NCBI GenBank assembly: GCA_014379785.1 | Contig: JACMLD010000257.1 | Span: forward strand, 1 to 15,494 | From: Chitinophagaceae bacterium | Lineage (GTDB): Bacteria > Bacteroidota > Bacteroidia > Chitinophagales > Chitinophagaceae | Direction of reading: 5' to 3' | DNA: 15,494 bases | Part shown: positions 7,546-14,237 of the stretch, piece by piece | Numbering within the stretch: position 1 is the first letter of the stretch | Layout: each line of letters starts with the position of its first letter | Position numbers and translations under genes: made by a program | The notes under the pieces: model-generated | Told to the model about the DNA's origin: nothing | The model's input: only the letters and a program-made list of their open reading frames with translations | Databases searched by the model: none

Positions 7546-10500
7546 ATGGCTTATTCTCCTGTTAACAAAGTCCGGATCGTAACAGCCGCCAGCCTGTTCG
7601 ACGGCCATGATGCAGCAATCAATATTATGCGCAGGATCATGCAAAGCAAAGGTGCAGAGATCATTCACCTGGGTCATAACCGCAGCGTTCTTGAAATTGT
7701 GGAATGCGCGATAGAGGAAGACGTCCAGGGAATTGCGATCACCAGTTACCAGGGCGGGAATGTCGAATTCTTCAAGTACATGAAGGATCTGCTTGACGAC
7801 AACGGATGCGGACATATCAAAATATTTGGCGGCGGTGGCGGCACAATACTCCCCCAGGAAATTTCTGAACTCCATAAATATGGTATCACACAGATTTATT
7901 CTCCCGATGATGGAAGAAGATTGGGTCTTGAAGGAATGATTGAAGATGTCATCAAAAGGTGCGATTTCAGCGTGAATGGAAACGGGGAATACAAAAAAGC
8001 GATGACCCTCGGCGAGAAAAAAGATGTGAGAAAAATCGCGCGGCTGATCACAAATGCCGAAAACAGGACAGGAATATACGCACCGGAAAACGCGACCAAT
8101 ACCGGGACCAACCCCCGGTCCAAAAATCAAGATAAGAAAGAGTTAATAAACGGGACTGGTACTGGGTCCAGGGCTTTGTCCAACCCCGGGTCTGACCCCC
8201 GGTCCAACCCTGAGACCGATCCTTTGTCCAACCCCCGGTCCAGTATTCCGGTTTTAGGTATTACGGGCACAGGCGGAGCGGGCAAATCTTCTGTGACAGA
8301 CGAAATTGTCAGGAGATTCCTTTCAAACTTTGAAGACCGGACAATCGCGGTCATTTCCGTTGACCCCTCAAAGAAAAAGACGGGTGGCGCACTGCTGGGT
8401 GACAGAATCCGCATGAACGCCATTTCACATACACGCGCCTATATGCGCAGCCTGGCGACGCGAGATGACAATACCGCTCTCAGCGGAGCCGTGCAGGAAG
8501 CAATCGATATCTGCAAAGCGGAGGGATTCGATTTTATCATTCTTGAAAGCGCCGGCGTTGGACAAAGCGACGCGAGCATACTCGACTTTTGCGATGTCAG
8601 TATGTATGTAATGACCCCGGAGTACGGAGCAGCATCTCAACTCGAAAAAATCAACATGCTCGATTTTGCAGATGTGGTCTGCATCAACAAATTTGACAAA
8701 GCAGGGGCATTGGACGCGCTTCACGATGTCAGAAAGCAGTACAAAAGAAATCACCAGGTCTTCACGGCAAAAGATGAAGAGCTGCCAATTGTCGGAACAA
8801 TCGCCGCGCAATTCAACGACTCGGGCATCAACGAGCTTTTCGACAAAATTGTCAAAACCATAGAATCGAAAACGGGTGTCCATCTCGGCAAGACAACAGC
8901 CCTTCCGGCACACAAAGAGACCACCACTAAAACGCAGATCATTCCCCCGAAACGCGTTCGATACCTTTCAGAAATTGCCGAAAACAACCGCGCATACGAT
9001 CAAAGGGCCAGCGACCAGTCAGACATCGCCACAAAACTTTACCAGATAAATGGAGTCATCCAACAGGTCAAAGATTCAGGACTCGAAAAACTGAAAACCG
9101 AAATGGAGGACCAACTTGAAAAGCAGAATTTCTCGCTTTTAAAAAACTGGCCGGAGCTCGTAAAAAAATATTCGAGTGAATTTTTTGAATACCAGGTTCG
9201 GGAGAAGACCATCCGCCAGCCAATGACGACCACGTCGCTGAGTGGTTCGAAGATTCCGAAAGTTGTCCTGCCCCGGTACAAAGACTGGGGAGATATCTTA
9301 AAGTGGCAGCTGCAGGAGAACGTACCGGGAGAATTTCCGTATACATCGGGGGTATTCGAATTGAAGAGGCAGGGAGAAGATCCCACAAGGATGTTTGCGG
9401 GCGAAGGCGGACCTGAGCGGACGAATAAAAGATTTCACTACGTATCTGTGGAACAGCCTGCAAAAAGATTGAGCACCGCTTTTGACAGCGTCACCCTTTA
9501 CGGCGAGGACCCGGCTCCTCGCCCTGATATCTACGGGAAAATAGGCAACAGTGGGGTGAGTATCGCCACAGTGGACGATGCGAAAAAATTATACAGCGGC
9601 TTTGACCTCTGTGCCGCTAACACATCGGTGAGCATGACTATCAACGGTCCAGCTCCAATATTGCTGGCATTTTTTATGAATGCGGCAATCGACCAGCGCT
9701 GCGAAAATTGGATAACTGAAAACAATAAATGGGAAGAAGTCAATAAATACATCGGGCAGAAGTTTCAGCATCTGCCAAAACCAGTTTACTATAACCCGGG
9801 CGCACCTGAACGCCTGCCCGAAGGCAATAACGGACTTGGACTGAGATTGCTCGGGCTGAGCGGTGACGAAATTATTTCGGGAGAGACCTATCAGCAACTG
9901 AAAGCAGATGCCCTTGCGCAGGTTCGCGGAACGGTTCAGGCAGATATTTTAAAAGAAGATCAGGCACAAAACACCTGTATTTTCTCCACCGAATTTGCGC
10001 TGAAGCTCATGGGCGATGTGCAGGAGTATTTCATCACTGAAAAAATCCGCAATTTCTATAGCGTCAGCATCAGCGGCTATCATATTGCCGAAGCGGGAGC
10101 CAACCCGATCACCCAACTCGCATTCACCCTCGCCAATGGCTTCACATACGTAGAATATTATCTTAGCCGGGGGATGGCAATCGATGATTTTGCACCGAAC
10201 CTTTCTTTTTTCTTTTCCAATGGAATGGATCCTGAGTACAGCGTCATCGGGAGAGTCGCCAGAAGAATCTGGGCCAAGGCAATGAAATTTAAATACAAAG
10301 GGAATGACCGTTCCCAAAAACTAAAATATCATATCCAGACAAGCGGCAGAAGTCTTCACGCCCAGGAGATCGACTTTAATGATATCCGCACGACCCTCCA
10401 GGCCCTGTATGCGATCTATGACAACTGCAACAGTCTTCATACAAATGCTTACGACGAGGCAATCACCACACCTACGGAAGAAAGTGTGAGGCGCGCCATG

Positions 10501-11025
10501 GCTATCCAGCTCATTATATCAAGGGAACTCGGATCTGCGAAGACGGAAAACTTTATGCAAGGCAGTTTTGCAATGGAAGAGCTGACGGAACTGGTGGAGG
10601 AAGCTGTACTGACGGAATTCGACCGTATCACAGAACGCGGTGGAGTGCTCGGTGCCATGGAAAGAATGTACCAGAGAAACAAAATCCAGGAAGAAAGCAT
10701 GGTGTATGAAATGCAGAAACACACCGGCGAGCTGCCACTGATTGGTGTGAACACCTTTCTGAATAAAAATGGCAGTCCCACAAACATTCCAACCGAAGTG
10801 ATCCGAAGCACAACTGAGGAAAAGGAGCAACAGATTCAAAATCTGAAATCGTTTAAGGAAAGAAATAAAAATCAATCTGCAAAGAAGCTGGAGGAGCTGA
10901 AGGCGGCCGCACTGAAAAATGAAAATCTCTTCAATCAGCTTATGGAAACGGTGAAGTATTGTTCACTTGGCGAGATCACCCATGCCTTGTATGAGGTAGG
11001 TGGACAATACCGCCGCAATATGTAG
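7546..11025 (+). CDS. icmF: Fused isobutyryl-CoA mutase IcmF (B12-binding, G-protein chaperone and mutase domains)
   Basis: This 1159-aa enzyme interconverts isobutyryl-CoA and n-butyryl-CoA with adenosylcobalamin. Residues 1-143 are the B12-binding domain, with D19-G-H21 (the DGHDAA form of DxHxxG) and an IFGGGGGT strand-loop. The G-protein domain has Walker A GTGGAGKS (241-248), ESAGVGQSD (334-342) and NKFD (381-384). The mutase barrel covers about 560-1159. F604 in YTSGVF and Q808 in KEDQAQNT occupy the positions of Tyr and Arg in methylmalonyl-CoA mutase; the Phe/Gln pair marks isobutyryl-CoA mutase. The G domain loads and protects the cofactor. The protein is about 65 residues longer than typical IcmF because of an Asn/Pro/Ser-rich linker at 188-233. 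I chose the ATG at 7546 over the in-frame ATG at 7528 because alignment begins at AYSPVNKVRIV and the promoter element lies between the two. Confidence 0.95.
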   Translation: MAYSPVNKVRIVTAASLFDGHDAAINIMRRIMQSKGAEIIHLGHNRSVLEIVECAIEEDVQGIAITSYQGGNVEFFKYMKDLLDDNGCGHIKIFGGGGGTILPQEISELHKYGITQIYSPDDGRRLGLEGMIEDVIKRCDFSVNGNGEYKKAMTLGEKKDVRKIARLITNAENRTGIYAPENATNTGTNPRSKNQDKKELINGTGTGSRALSNPGSDPRSNPETDPLSNPRSSIPVLGITGTGGAGKSSVTDEIVRRFLSNFEDRTIAVISVDPSKKKTGGALLGDRIRMNAISHTRAYMRSLATRDDNTALSGAVQEAIDICKAEGFDFIILESAGVGQSDASILDFCDVSMYVMTPEYGAASQLEKINMLDFADVVCINKFDKAGALDALHDVRKQYKRNHQVFTAKDEELPIVGTIAAQFNDSGINELFDKIVKTIESKTGVHLGKTTALPAHKETTTKTQIIPPKRVRYLSEIAENNRAYDQRASDQSDIATKLYQINGVIQQVKDSGLEKLKTEMEDQLEKQNFSLLKNWPELVKKYSSEFFEYQVREKTIRQPMTTTSLSGSKIPKVVLPRYKDWGDILKWQLQENVPGEFPYTSGVFELKRQGEDPTRMFAGEGGPERTNKRFHYVSVEQPAKRLSTAFDSVTLYGEDPAPRPDIYGKIGNSGVSIATVDDAKKLYSGFDLCAANTSVSMTINGPAPILLAFFMNAAIDQRCENWITENNKWEEVNKYIGQKFQHLPKPVYYNPGAPERLPEGNNGLGLRLLGLSGDEIISGETYQQLKADALAQVRGTVQADILKEDQAQNTCIFSTEFALKLMGDVQEYFITEKIRNFYSVSISGYHIAEAGANPITQLAFTLANGFTYVEYYLSRGMAIDDFAPNLSFFFSNGMDPEYSVIGRVARRIWAKAMKFKYKGNDRSQKLKYHIQTSGRSLHAQEIDFNDIRTTLQALYAIYDNCNSLHTNAYDEAITTPTEESVRRAMAIQLIISRELGSAKTENFMQGSFAMEELTELVEEAVLTEFDRITERGGVLGAMERMYQRNKIQEESMVYEMQKHTGELPLIGVNTFLNKNGSPTNIPTEVIRSTTEEKEQQIQNLKSFKERNKNQSAKKLEELKAAALKNENLFNQLMETVKYCSLGEITHALYEVGGQYRRNM
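8107..8242 (+). repeat. GC-rich degenerate repeat inside the icmF linker
   Basis: CCAACCCCCGGTCC occurs exactly at 8108-8121 and 8228-8241, 120 nt apart. Near-copies lie at 8180-8193 (CCAACCCCGGGTCT) and 8195-8205 (ACCCCCGGTCC). All are in frame and encode NPRS, NPGS and DPRS units. The interspersed GGGACTGG and GGGTCCAGG segments are partly the complement of the repeat, so the block can also fold. It lies wholly between the B12-binding and G domains and looks like an in-frame expansion or an inserted palindromic repeat. Confidence 0.65.
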
Positions 11026-11104
11026 AATGGGTTGGCATGTAGTTTGTATTTATTAAGATACTGAGCCACTATTTCTATATATATATTCCTATTTATCGTG
11101 TGTG

Positions 11105-11135
11105 ATCCCGCTTCTAAAAAAAGCGGGATTTTTTT
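11105..11135 (+). terminator. Rho-independent terminator after icmF
   Basis: A perfect 9-bp stem (ATCCCGCTT at 11105-11113, AAGCGGGAT at 11121-11129) with a 7-nt A-rich loop is followed by a run of seven T. It lies 80 bp after the icmF stop and ends at the convergent glycosylase stop codon (11134-11136). The T run favours the plus strand; no T tract follows in the other direction. Confidence 0.85.
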
Positions 11136-11865
11136 ATGCAAAAAGTTTTTGACAATTGTTGCAGAAGAAACTGCGCCTCTTCGTTTTACCAGGATATTCT
11201 TTGTGCAAAGGAATCTTGCATCTGGGACAGGACTTTTTGGTATGAGCGAGCCAATGTTTTTTCAGAACAAAAGCTTTTTTCCAGTTGAGAAAATCAAAAC
11301 TGTAATTGACTGTTTCGCTTACAATTGCACGGATATATTTCAAGGGAAGTTTTCCCAACTTGCTCTTTGGATGTAAAGCGATTCTGAAAAGCACTTCGTT
11401 TTTTATGATGTTGCCTGAGCCGGCAAAAATTGCCTGATCAAGCAGCGCATCGCAGACAAGCATTTCAGGATTTTGGCGGATTTTTTTGATGGCGCTCTTA
11501 TCGTTCCAGGAAGGGCTCATGATATCTCCGGTCCAATCATACACTTCATCCGGGTTTCCGTCGATTATCTGCACCGAACACGCATAAAAATTCAATTCAC
11601 CTTTGCTAAACTGGAGGCTTAAGCGGGGAGAAGATGCTTTTTTTTCGTTGACTCTATAAGATCCAAACATCAGAAGATGGATTCTTATATAAAATTTGTC
11701 GAAACAAATTAGAAGGTGTTTCCCCCAACTCTTTATGTCGAGAATGGTCTTATTGTTGAGCCGCTCCAGCTCGACTTTCGCGTTGCCGCCCGCCTTTTTG
11801 ATCTTCTTACGTTTAAAAGACTGTATCTCCTCTTTAAGAATGACAATAGACGGACCTTCAGGCAT
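11134..11865 (-). CDS. Fpg/Nei family DNA glycosylase/AP lyase (endonuclease VIII-like)
   Basis: This 243-aa base-excision repair enzyme removes oxidised bases and nicks the backbone. The N-terminal MPEGP supplies the catalytic Pro2 and Glu3. K49 in SWGKHLL is the conserved beta-hairpin lysine. LLMFGSYRV (64-72) matches the M-x-G strand. The helix-two-turn-helix DNA-binding motif is GSGNIIKNEVLFRIALHP (149-166). The C-terminal zinc finger uses C213, C216, C235 and C238, with R230/R231 before FFCNNC. It is a little shorter than E. coli Nei (about 263 aa). The MPEGPSI start and overall shape favour Nei-like over MutM, but substrate preference cannot be settled by eye. It is convergent with icmF and shares the intervening terminator region. 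A TCATTTTG sequence 2 bp before its ATG weakly resembles a -7 element. Confidence 0.9.
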   Translation of the reverse strand: MPEGPSIVILKEEIQSFKRKKIKKAGGNAKVELERLNNKTILDIKSWGKHLLICFDKFYIRIHLLMFGSYRVNEKKASSPRLSLQFSKGELNFYACSVQIIDGNPDEVYDWTGDIMSPSWNDKSAIKKIRQNPEMLVCDALLDQAIFAGSGNIIKNEVLFRIALHPKSKLGKLPLKYIRAIVSETVNYSFDFLNWKKAFVLKKHWLAHTKKSCPRCKIPLHKEYPGKTKRRSFFCNNCQKLFA

Positions 11866-11983
11866 CGCAAAATGATGATGACTGTTTCAATAATGGTAAA
11901 TGATCAGCTGTTTTCGGATTTCTTTCACGGTTGATCCACAAAATATGCAAGAGCAAATCGTTGATGTGTAGATAAGTCCACAA

Positions 11984-12193
11984 TTAGCGCGCGGTGCGCT
12001 TTGTCTCGCTGGTGCTAATCATGAGGAGGATAATCCCGGCAACTACCAGCGCGGTACTGATAAACCCAAATGTGTTTACATTGTCTTCGTCGTAACCATA
12101 AGGTTTTCCGCCGAGATAGGGAACTGCTGTCATACTGGCTCCGACGATACCCATCACTGTTAGGATGATTCCTATAAGTTTTCTTTGCTGCAT
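11984..12193 (-). CDS. Small two-helix membrane protein, paralogue A (69 aa)
   Basis: This 69-aa protein has two hydrophobic segments (about 6-27, LIGIILTVMGIVGASMTAVPYL, and about 42-60, FGFISTALVVAGIILLMIS). A polar loop (GGKPYGYDEDNVN) separates them, and the tail is basic. I chose the ATG at 12193 because the longer open frame, to 12352, merely reads through a dispersed palindromic repeat and gives non-protein-like sequence. It is clearly related to the 64-aa protein at 13959-14153: both begin with a basic or charged start, then IIGI-LT-G-GL, then a short polar loop and a second helix. The family is common among Bacteroidota small hypotheticals, somewhat like DUF3185. The function is unknown. 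Confidence 0.7.
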   Translation of the reverse strand: MQQRKLIGIILTVMGIVGASMTAVPYLGGKPYGYDEDNVNTFGFISTALVVAGIILLMISTSETKRTAR

Positions 12194-12212
12194 ACTAACC
12201 AATTTGATTAGT
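12194..12212. promoter_or_regulatory. 19-bp near-perfect palindrome touching a start codon
   Basis: ACTAACCAATTTGATTAGT is symmetric except for one pair of positions (which would be G-T in RNA) and the central base. It directly abuts the ATG of paralogue A on the minus strand. It could be a repressor operator, or a leader hairpin that hides the start codon. No function is proven. Confidence 0.45.
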
Positions 12213-12235
12213 ATAAGGCAAACGCTGTGCCGACT

Positions 12236-12333
12236 GTCACCCCGAGCGAAGCCGAGGGGGCCCCCACCGGTACTCGGAGTAATAGCAGGGGATTTCTCCA
12301 CCCGCATCGCTTTGCGATGGGAGTCGAAATGAC
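12236..12333. repeat. 98-bp dispersed palindromic repeat
   Basis: The element starts GTCACCCCGA (12236-12245) and ends TCGAAATGAC (12324-12333), imperfect terminal inverted repeats of the form GTCAyyyCGA. Inside are a GGGGGCCCCC palindrome, a CCGAG/CTCGG pair, and a CATCGC-TTT-GCGATG hairpin (12305-12319). Read on the minus strand it contains the GTCATTTCGAC and GGAGAAATC phrases that I recall from intergenic repeats in many Bacteroidota genomes. An 11-bp palindrome ATGACCGTCAT (12329-12339) overlaps its end. Confidence 0.65.
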
Positions 12334-12350
12334 CGTCATGCGGGCAAGGC

Positions 12351-12382
12351 AAAAAAAAAGGGCCAGGATAAAAATCCAGCCC
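12351..12382 (-). terminator. Minus-strand intrinsic terminator
   Basis: Read on the minus strand, GGGC-GGAT pairs with ATCC-GGCCC across a TTTT loop, with a small internal mismatch (12360-12382), and is followed by nine T (12351-12359). It would stop minus-strand transcripts coming from the kinase gene, which ends about 400 bp upstream, or from a small RNA starting closer by. Confidence 0.6.
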
Positions 12383-12456
12383 CGTTTAAAATCCAATATC
12401 CTATGAAAAACCATTGAATAGTTTCCAAACCACGTGCCAACTGGATTTTAAACGGG
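12351..12456 (-). ncRNA. Candidate structured small RNA or 3' UTR element
   Basis: A perfect 15-bp inverted repeat (CCCGTTTAAAATCCA at 12381-12395, its complement at 12442-12456) encloses 46 nt, and the terminator described above follows directly on the minus strand. A long closing stem plus a terminal hairpin with a U run is the shape of a free small RNA; a 6S-like RNA is one possibility. No clear promoter was found upstream on that strand, so a processed or read-through 3' UTR of the kinase mRNA is equally likely. The 239-bp stretch 12353-12591 contains no convincing gene. Confidence 0.3.
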
Positions 12457-12484
12457 AGAAGGCCTGAAAACCATCAAAATCCTT

Positions 12485-12515
12485 CCCAAAACTGGAAAAT
12501 TTTTTCCAAATTGGG
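12485..12515. repeat. AT-rich imperfect hairpin
   Basis: CCCAA-GGAAAA on the left pairs with TTTTCC-TTGGG on the right, with a 3/2-nt internal loop and a tiny apical loop. It lies about 75 bp upstream of the 67-aa gene and may belong to its leader or to the structured region beside it. Confidence 0.4.
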
Positions 12516-12561
12516 GTTTCTGATATTGTCGAGGCGCAGAATTTGCTATTTAGATGAAAAG

Positions 12562-12592
12562 TTTGGCAAACCTTATTTAGACATTATCTTTA
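12562..12592 (+). promoter_or_regulatory. Possible promoter for the 67-aa gene
   Basis: TTTG (12562-12565), a 19-bp spacer and TATCTTTA (12585-12592) approach the Bacteroidota TTTG-N-TAnnTTTG pattern, with A in place of the last G. The -7 element overlaps the ATG at 12592. If it is used, transcription would start just inside the frame, which conflicts with that start codon. Confidence 0.3.
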
Positions 12593-12795
12593 TGAATCAG
12601 GATATCAAGAAGTTGACGGCCGGGTCGCTGCGGAAGCTGTTGATCCGGGAGATGAAAAAATTTATAGTCGCTCTGAAATATGAATCCACCGCGAGTGACC
12701 TGGAGGAAATCAGGGATCACATCCGGGAATTGATGACTATTCTGACTGTAAAGGAGCAGGAAGAAACTTTCTCACTTTCCAATCACCGGGAGTGA
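12592..12795 (+). CDS. Small helical protein of unknown function (67 aa)
   Basis: This 67-aa protein has no membrane segment and is predicted by eye to be all helical: LTAGSLRKLLIREMKKFIVAL, then a heptad-like SDLEEIRDHIRELMTILTVKE. I chose the ATG at 12592 because it opens the charged helical part; a longer frame from a TTG at 12511 adds unlikely sequence through the AT-rich hairpin. Its last 13 bp overlap the 3' end of the convergent histidine kinase gene. It resembles short Bacteroidota hypotheticals with an LRKLLI helix, and no function is known. It could be a small regulatory or adaptor protein. Confidence 0.55.
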   Translation: MNQDIKKLTAGSLRKLLIREMKKFIVALKYESTASDLEEIRDHIRELMTILTVKEQEETFSLSNHRE

Positions 12796-13871
12796 CCAAG
12801 GGGAAATGGGATATTGATCATTAACTGACAGCCTTCATCCGGCGAGGAAATAATATTCATGCGACCATTGTATAAGTCCACTCTGCTGGACATGTTTATG
12901 ATGCCTATCCCTTTTCTGGGCTTTTTGTGATCAAATCCTCTTCCATCGTCGATAACCATCAATTTTATTTCTGAATTGTTTCGGCTCAAAAATATCTGCA
13001 CGTTTCTCGCGTCAGCATGCTTCACAATATTTATCAGCTGTTCCTGGATAATCCTGAAAAGGTTTACGTTAAACTTTTCATCAAAATCATTTTCCGGAAA
13101 ATCGTGCATGGTGAGACGGATATTTAACCGGGACGCCTGGTTGATGTCATCGATCAGTCCTTCGATTGAATCGTGCAGGCCGATATGTGTAATGGGTGGC
13201 CCTACCAGTGTCCTGGATAGTTTCCTGATCTCCTCCATCGCTGTAAGCAAATTTGCAGAAGATTTTTTTAGTAATTCATCCCGCTTCTCTTCGTCCCTCA
13301 TCGCCACATCTATATAAAGTCGCGTTGCGCCAAGAACCTGGTTGATATTGTCGTGCAGCTCGCGACCGATAAGCGCTCGTTCTTTTTCCTGCGCTGCAAT
13401 AACAGCTTCTGTCACCTGGTTTTGCTTTAACCTGTTCTCTGTTTTCTGTTGCTCTTCAACCCTTACACGCTCCGTGACATCCTGAGCCATGGCTATTATT
13501 GCGTCATGGCCGTCGTAGTCAAGCCTCAAATAAGAAATTTCCAGCAGAAATTTTTTGCCGGTCTTCGATTTGTGATGCCAGATTCCGGCCGATGGGTTCT
13601 TTCCCGCTTTGACTTCGGCAAGATATTTTACCAGTTTTTCCTGTTCGCCCGTTTCGCGTATCTGGAGGACAGACATCTTCAGAAGCTCAGTCTTTGAATA
13701 TCCGTATTGTCTGACTGCTTTTTGATTGGCTTCGAGCAGCGAGAGTGTATCCAGATCAATCACATACATGATCATCGGATTTTGCTCAAAGAGCTGTCGA
13801 TATCTTTCCTGGCTTTCAGTATCTGGAATTGCTGCTTTCTTTTTCTTCAGTCCGGGCGCTGCAGGGTTCAT
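12783..13871 (-). CDS. Cytoplasmic PAS-domain sensor histidine kinase (HisKA_3 type)
   Basis: This 362-aa kinase has no membrane segment. A PAS domain covers about 22-138 (RYRQLFEQNPMIMYVIDLDT, later GTEITYL-like strands ending in AQDVTERV). A coiled coil (138-168) leads to the HisKA_3 dimerisation domain with GRELHDNINQVLG and phosphoacceptor H173. The HATPase domain has the N box QEQLINIVKHA (276-286), the G1 box DDGRGF (309-313 region) and the G2 box GIGIINM (321-327). This is the NarL/DegS-type architecture, which normally phosphorylates a LuxR-type response regulator; none lies nearby. I chose the ATG at 13871 because the longer frame from a TTG at 13949 starts upstream of a strong minus-strand terminator (13908-13933). 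The ligand sensed by the PAS domain is unknown. Confidence 0.88.
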   Translation of the reverse strand: MNPAAPGLKKKKAAIPDTESQERYRQLFEQNPMIMYVIDLDTLSLLEANQKAVRQYGYSKTELLKMSVLQIRETGEQEKLVKYLAEVKAGKNPSAGIWHHKSKTGKKFLLEISYLRLDYDGHDAIIAMAQDVTERVRVEEQQKTENRLKQNQVTEAVIAAQEKERALIGRELHDNINQVLGATRLYIDVAMRDEEKRDELLKKSSANLLTAMEEIRKLSRTLVGPPITHIGLHDSIEGLIDDINQASRLNIRLTMHDFPENDFDEKFNVNLFRIIQEQLINIVKHADARNVQIFLSRNNSEIKLMVIDDGRGFDHKKPRKGIGIINMSSRVDLYNGRMNIISSPDEGCQLMINIPFPLGHSR

Positions 13872-13907
13872 AAACTTTTGTATTGAATTTCTGGGATGAA
13901 CAAAATC

Positions 13908-13933
13908 AAAAACCCGCCGGAAAAACCAGCGGG
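13908..13933 (-). terminator. Terminator between paralogue B and the histidine kinase
   Basis: On the minus strand CCCGCTGG pairs with CCGGCGGG (8 bp, one G-U) across a five-T loop and is followed by TTTTTGATTTTG. It terminates the transcript of the 64-aa membrane protein and fixes the kinase start downstream of it. The plus strand also has a T5 tract after the stem (13936-13940), so it may act in both directions. Confidence 0.75.
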
Positions 13934-13958
13934 ACTTTTTGCTCAACAACCATCCCCA

Positions 13959-14153
13959 CTAGGTTGCCTTATCTCTTGTGTTACGGATAAGAGCAATACC
14001 TGAAAGGAAAAAAATCAGTCCGAGGATTCCATAGGTAGTGATAGATTTCACATTGTATGTGTTACTGCCACCATTAAGAAAGTTGACACCGGCAAGTATC
14101 AGGCCGGCAACACCCAGTAATGTGAGGACAATTCCAATAATGCGTTTTTCCAT
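13959..14153 (-). CDS. Small two-helix membrane protein, paralogue B (64 aa)
   Basis: This 64-aa protein starts MEKRIIGIVLTLLGVAGLIL and has a second hydrophobic segment, ITTYGILGLIFFLSGIALI, after a polar loop (NGGSNTYNVKS). It ends in charged residues. It is related to the 69-aa protein at 11984-12193 along its whole length. Both lie on the same strand, on either side of the kinase and the 67-aa gene. A terminator follows 25 bp after the stop, so it forms its own transcript. It is divergent from the M23 peptidase gene. The function is unknown. Confidence 0.7.
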   Translation of the reverse strand: MEKRIIGIVLTLLGVAGLILAGVNFLNGGSNTYNVKSITTYGILGLIFFLSGIALIRNTRDKAT

Positions 14154-14237
14154 GACCGTTTATTTTAGCGTATTCTGCAATCTCTGTGCCCCGGCTACTG
14201 GCATGAAAATCCCGTACCTGTTTCTAACAGAAATTAT

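Noticed and set aside
7486..8130. 214-aa minus-strand frame over the start of icmF
   Set aside because: It is a shadow of the B12-binding domain codons; no motif supports it.
8107..8242. CRISPR-like repeat in icmF
   Set aside because: Repeat copies are unevenly spaced, differ from one another and keep the reading frame open, so this is a coding low-complexity linker.
11932..11982. Two DnaA-box-like sequences (TGATCCACA and AAGTCCACA)
   Set aside because: Only two imperfect sites, with no dnaA or dnaN gene and no AT-rich unwinding region; not enough for an origin.
12194..12352. Upstream extension of the 69-aa membrane protein to a 122-aa frame
   Set aside because: The added part reads through the dispersed palindromic repeat and gives Pro/Gly/His-rich sequence unlike a protein; alignment with paralogue B starts at the ATG at 12193.
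13872..13949. Longer histidine kinase starting at a TTG
   Set aside because: That start lies upstream of a strong minus-strand terminator, and the added residues are basic and aromatic with no domain. The ATG at 13871 is better placed.
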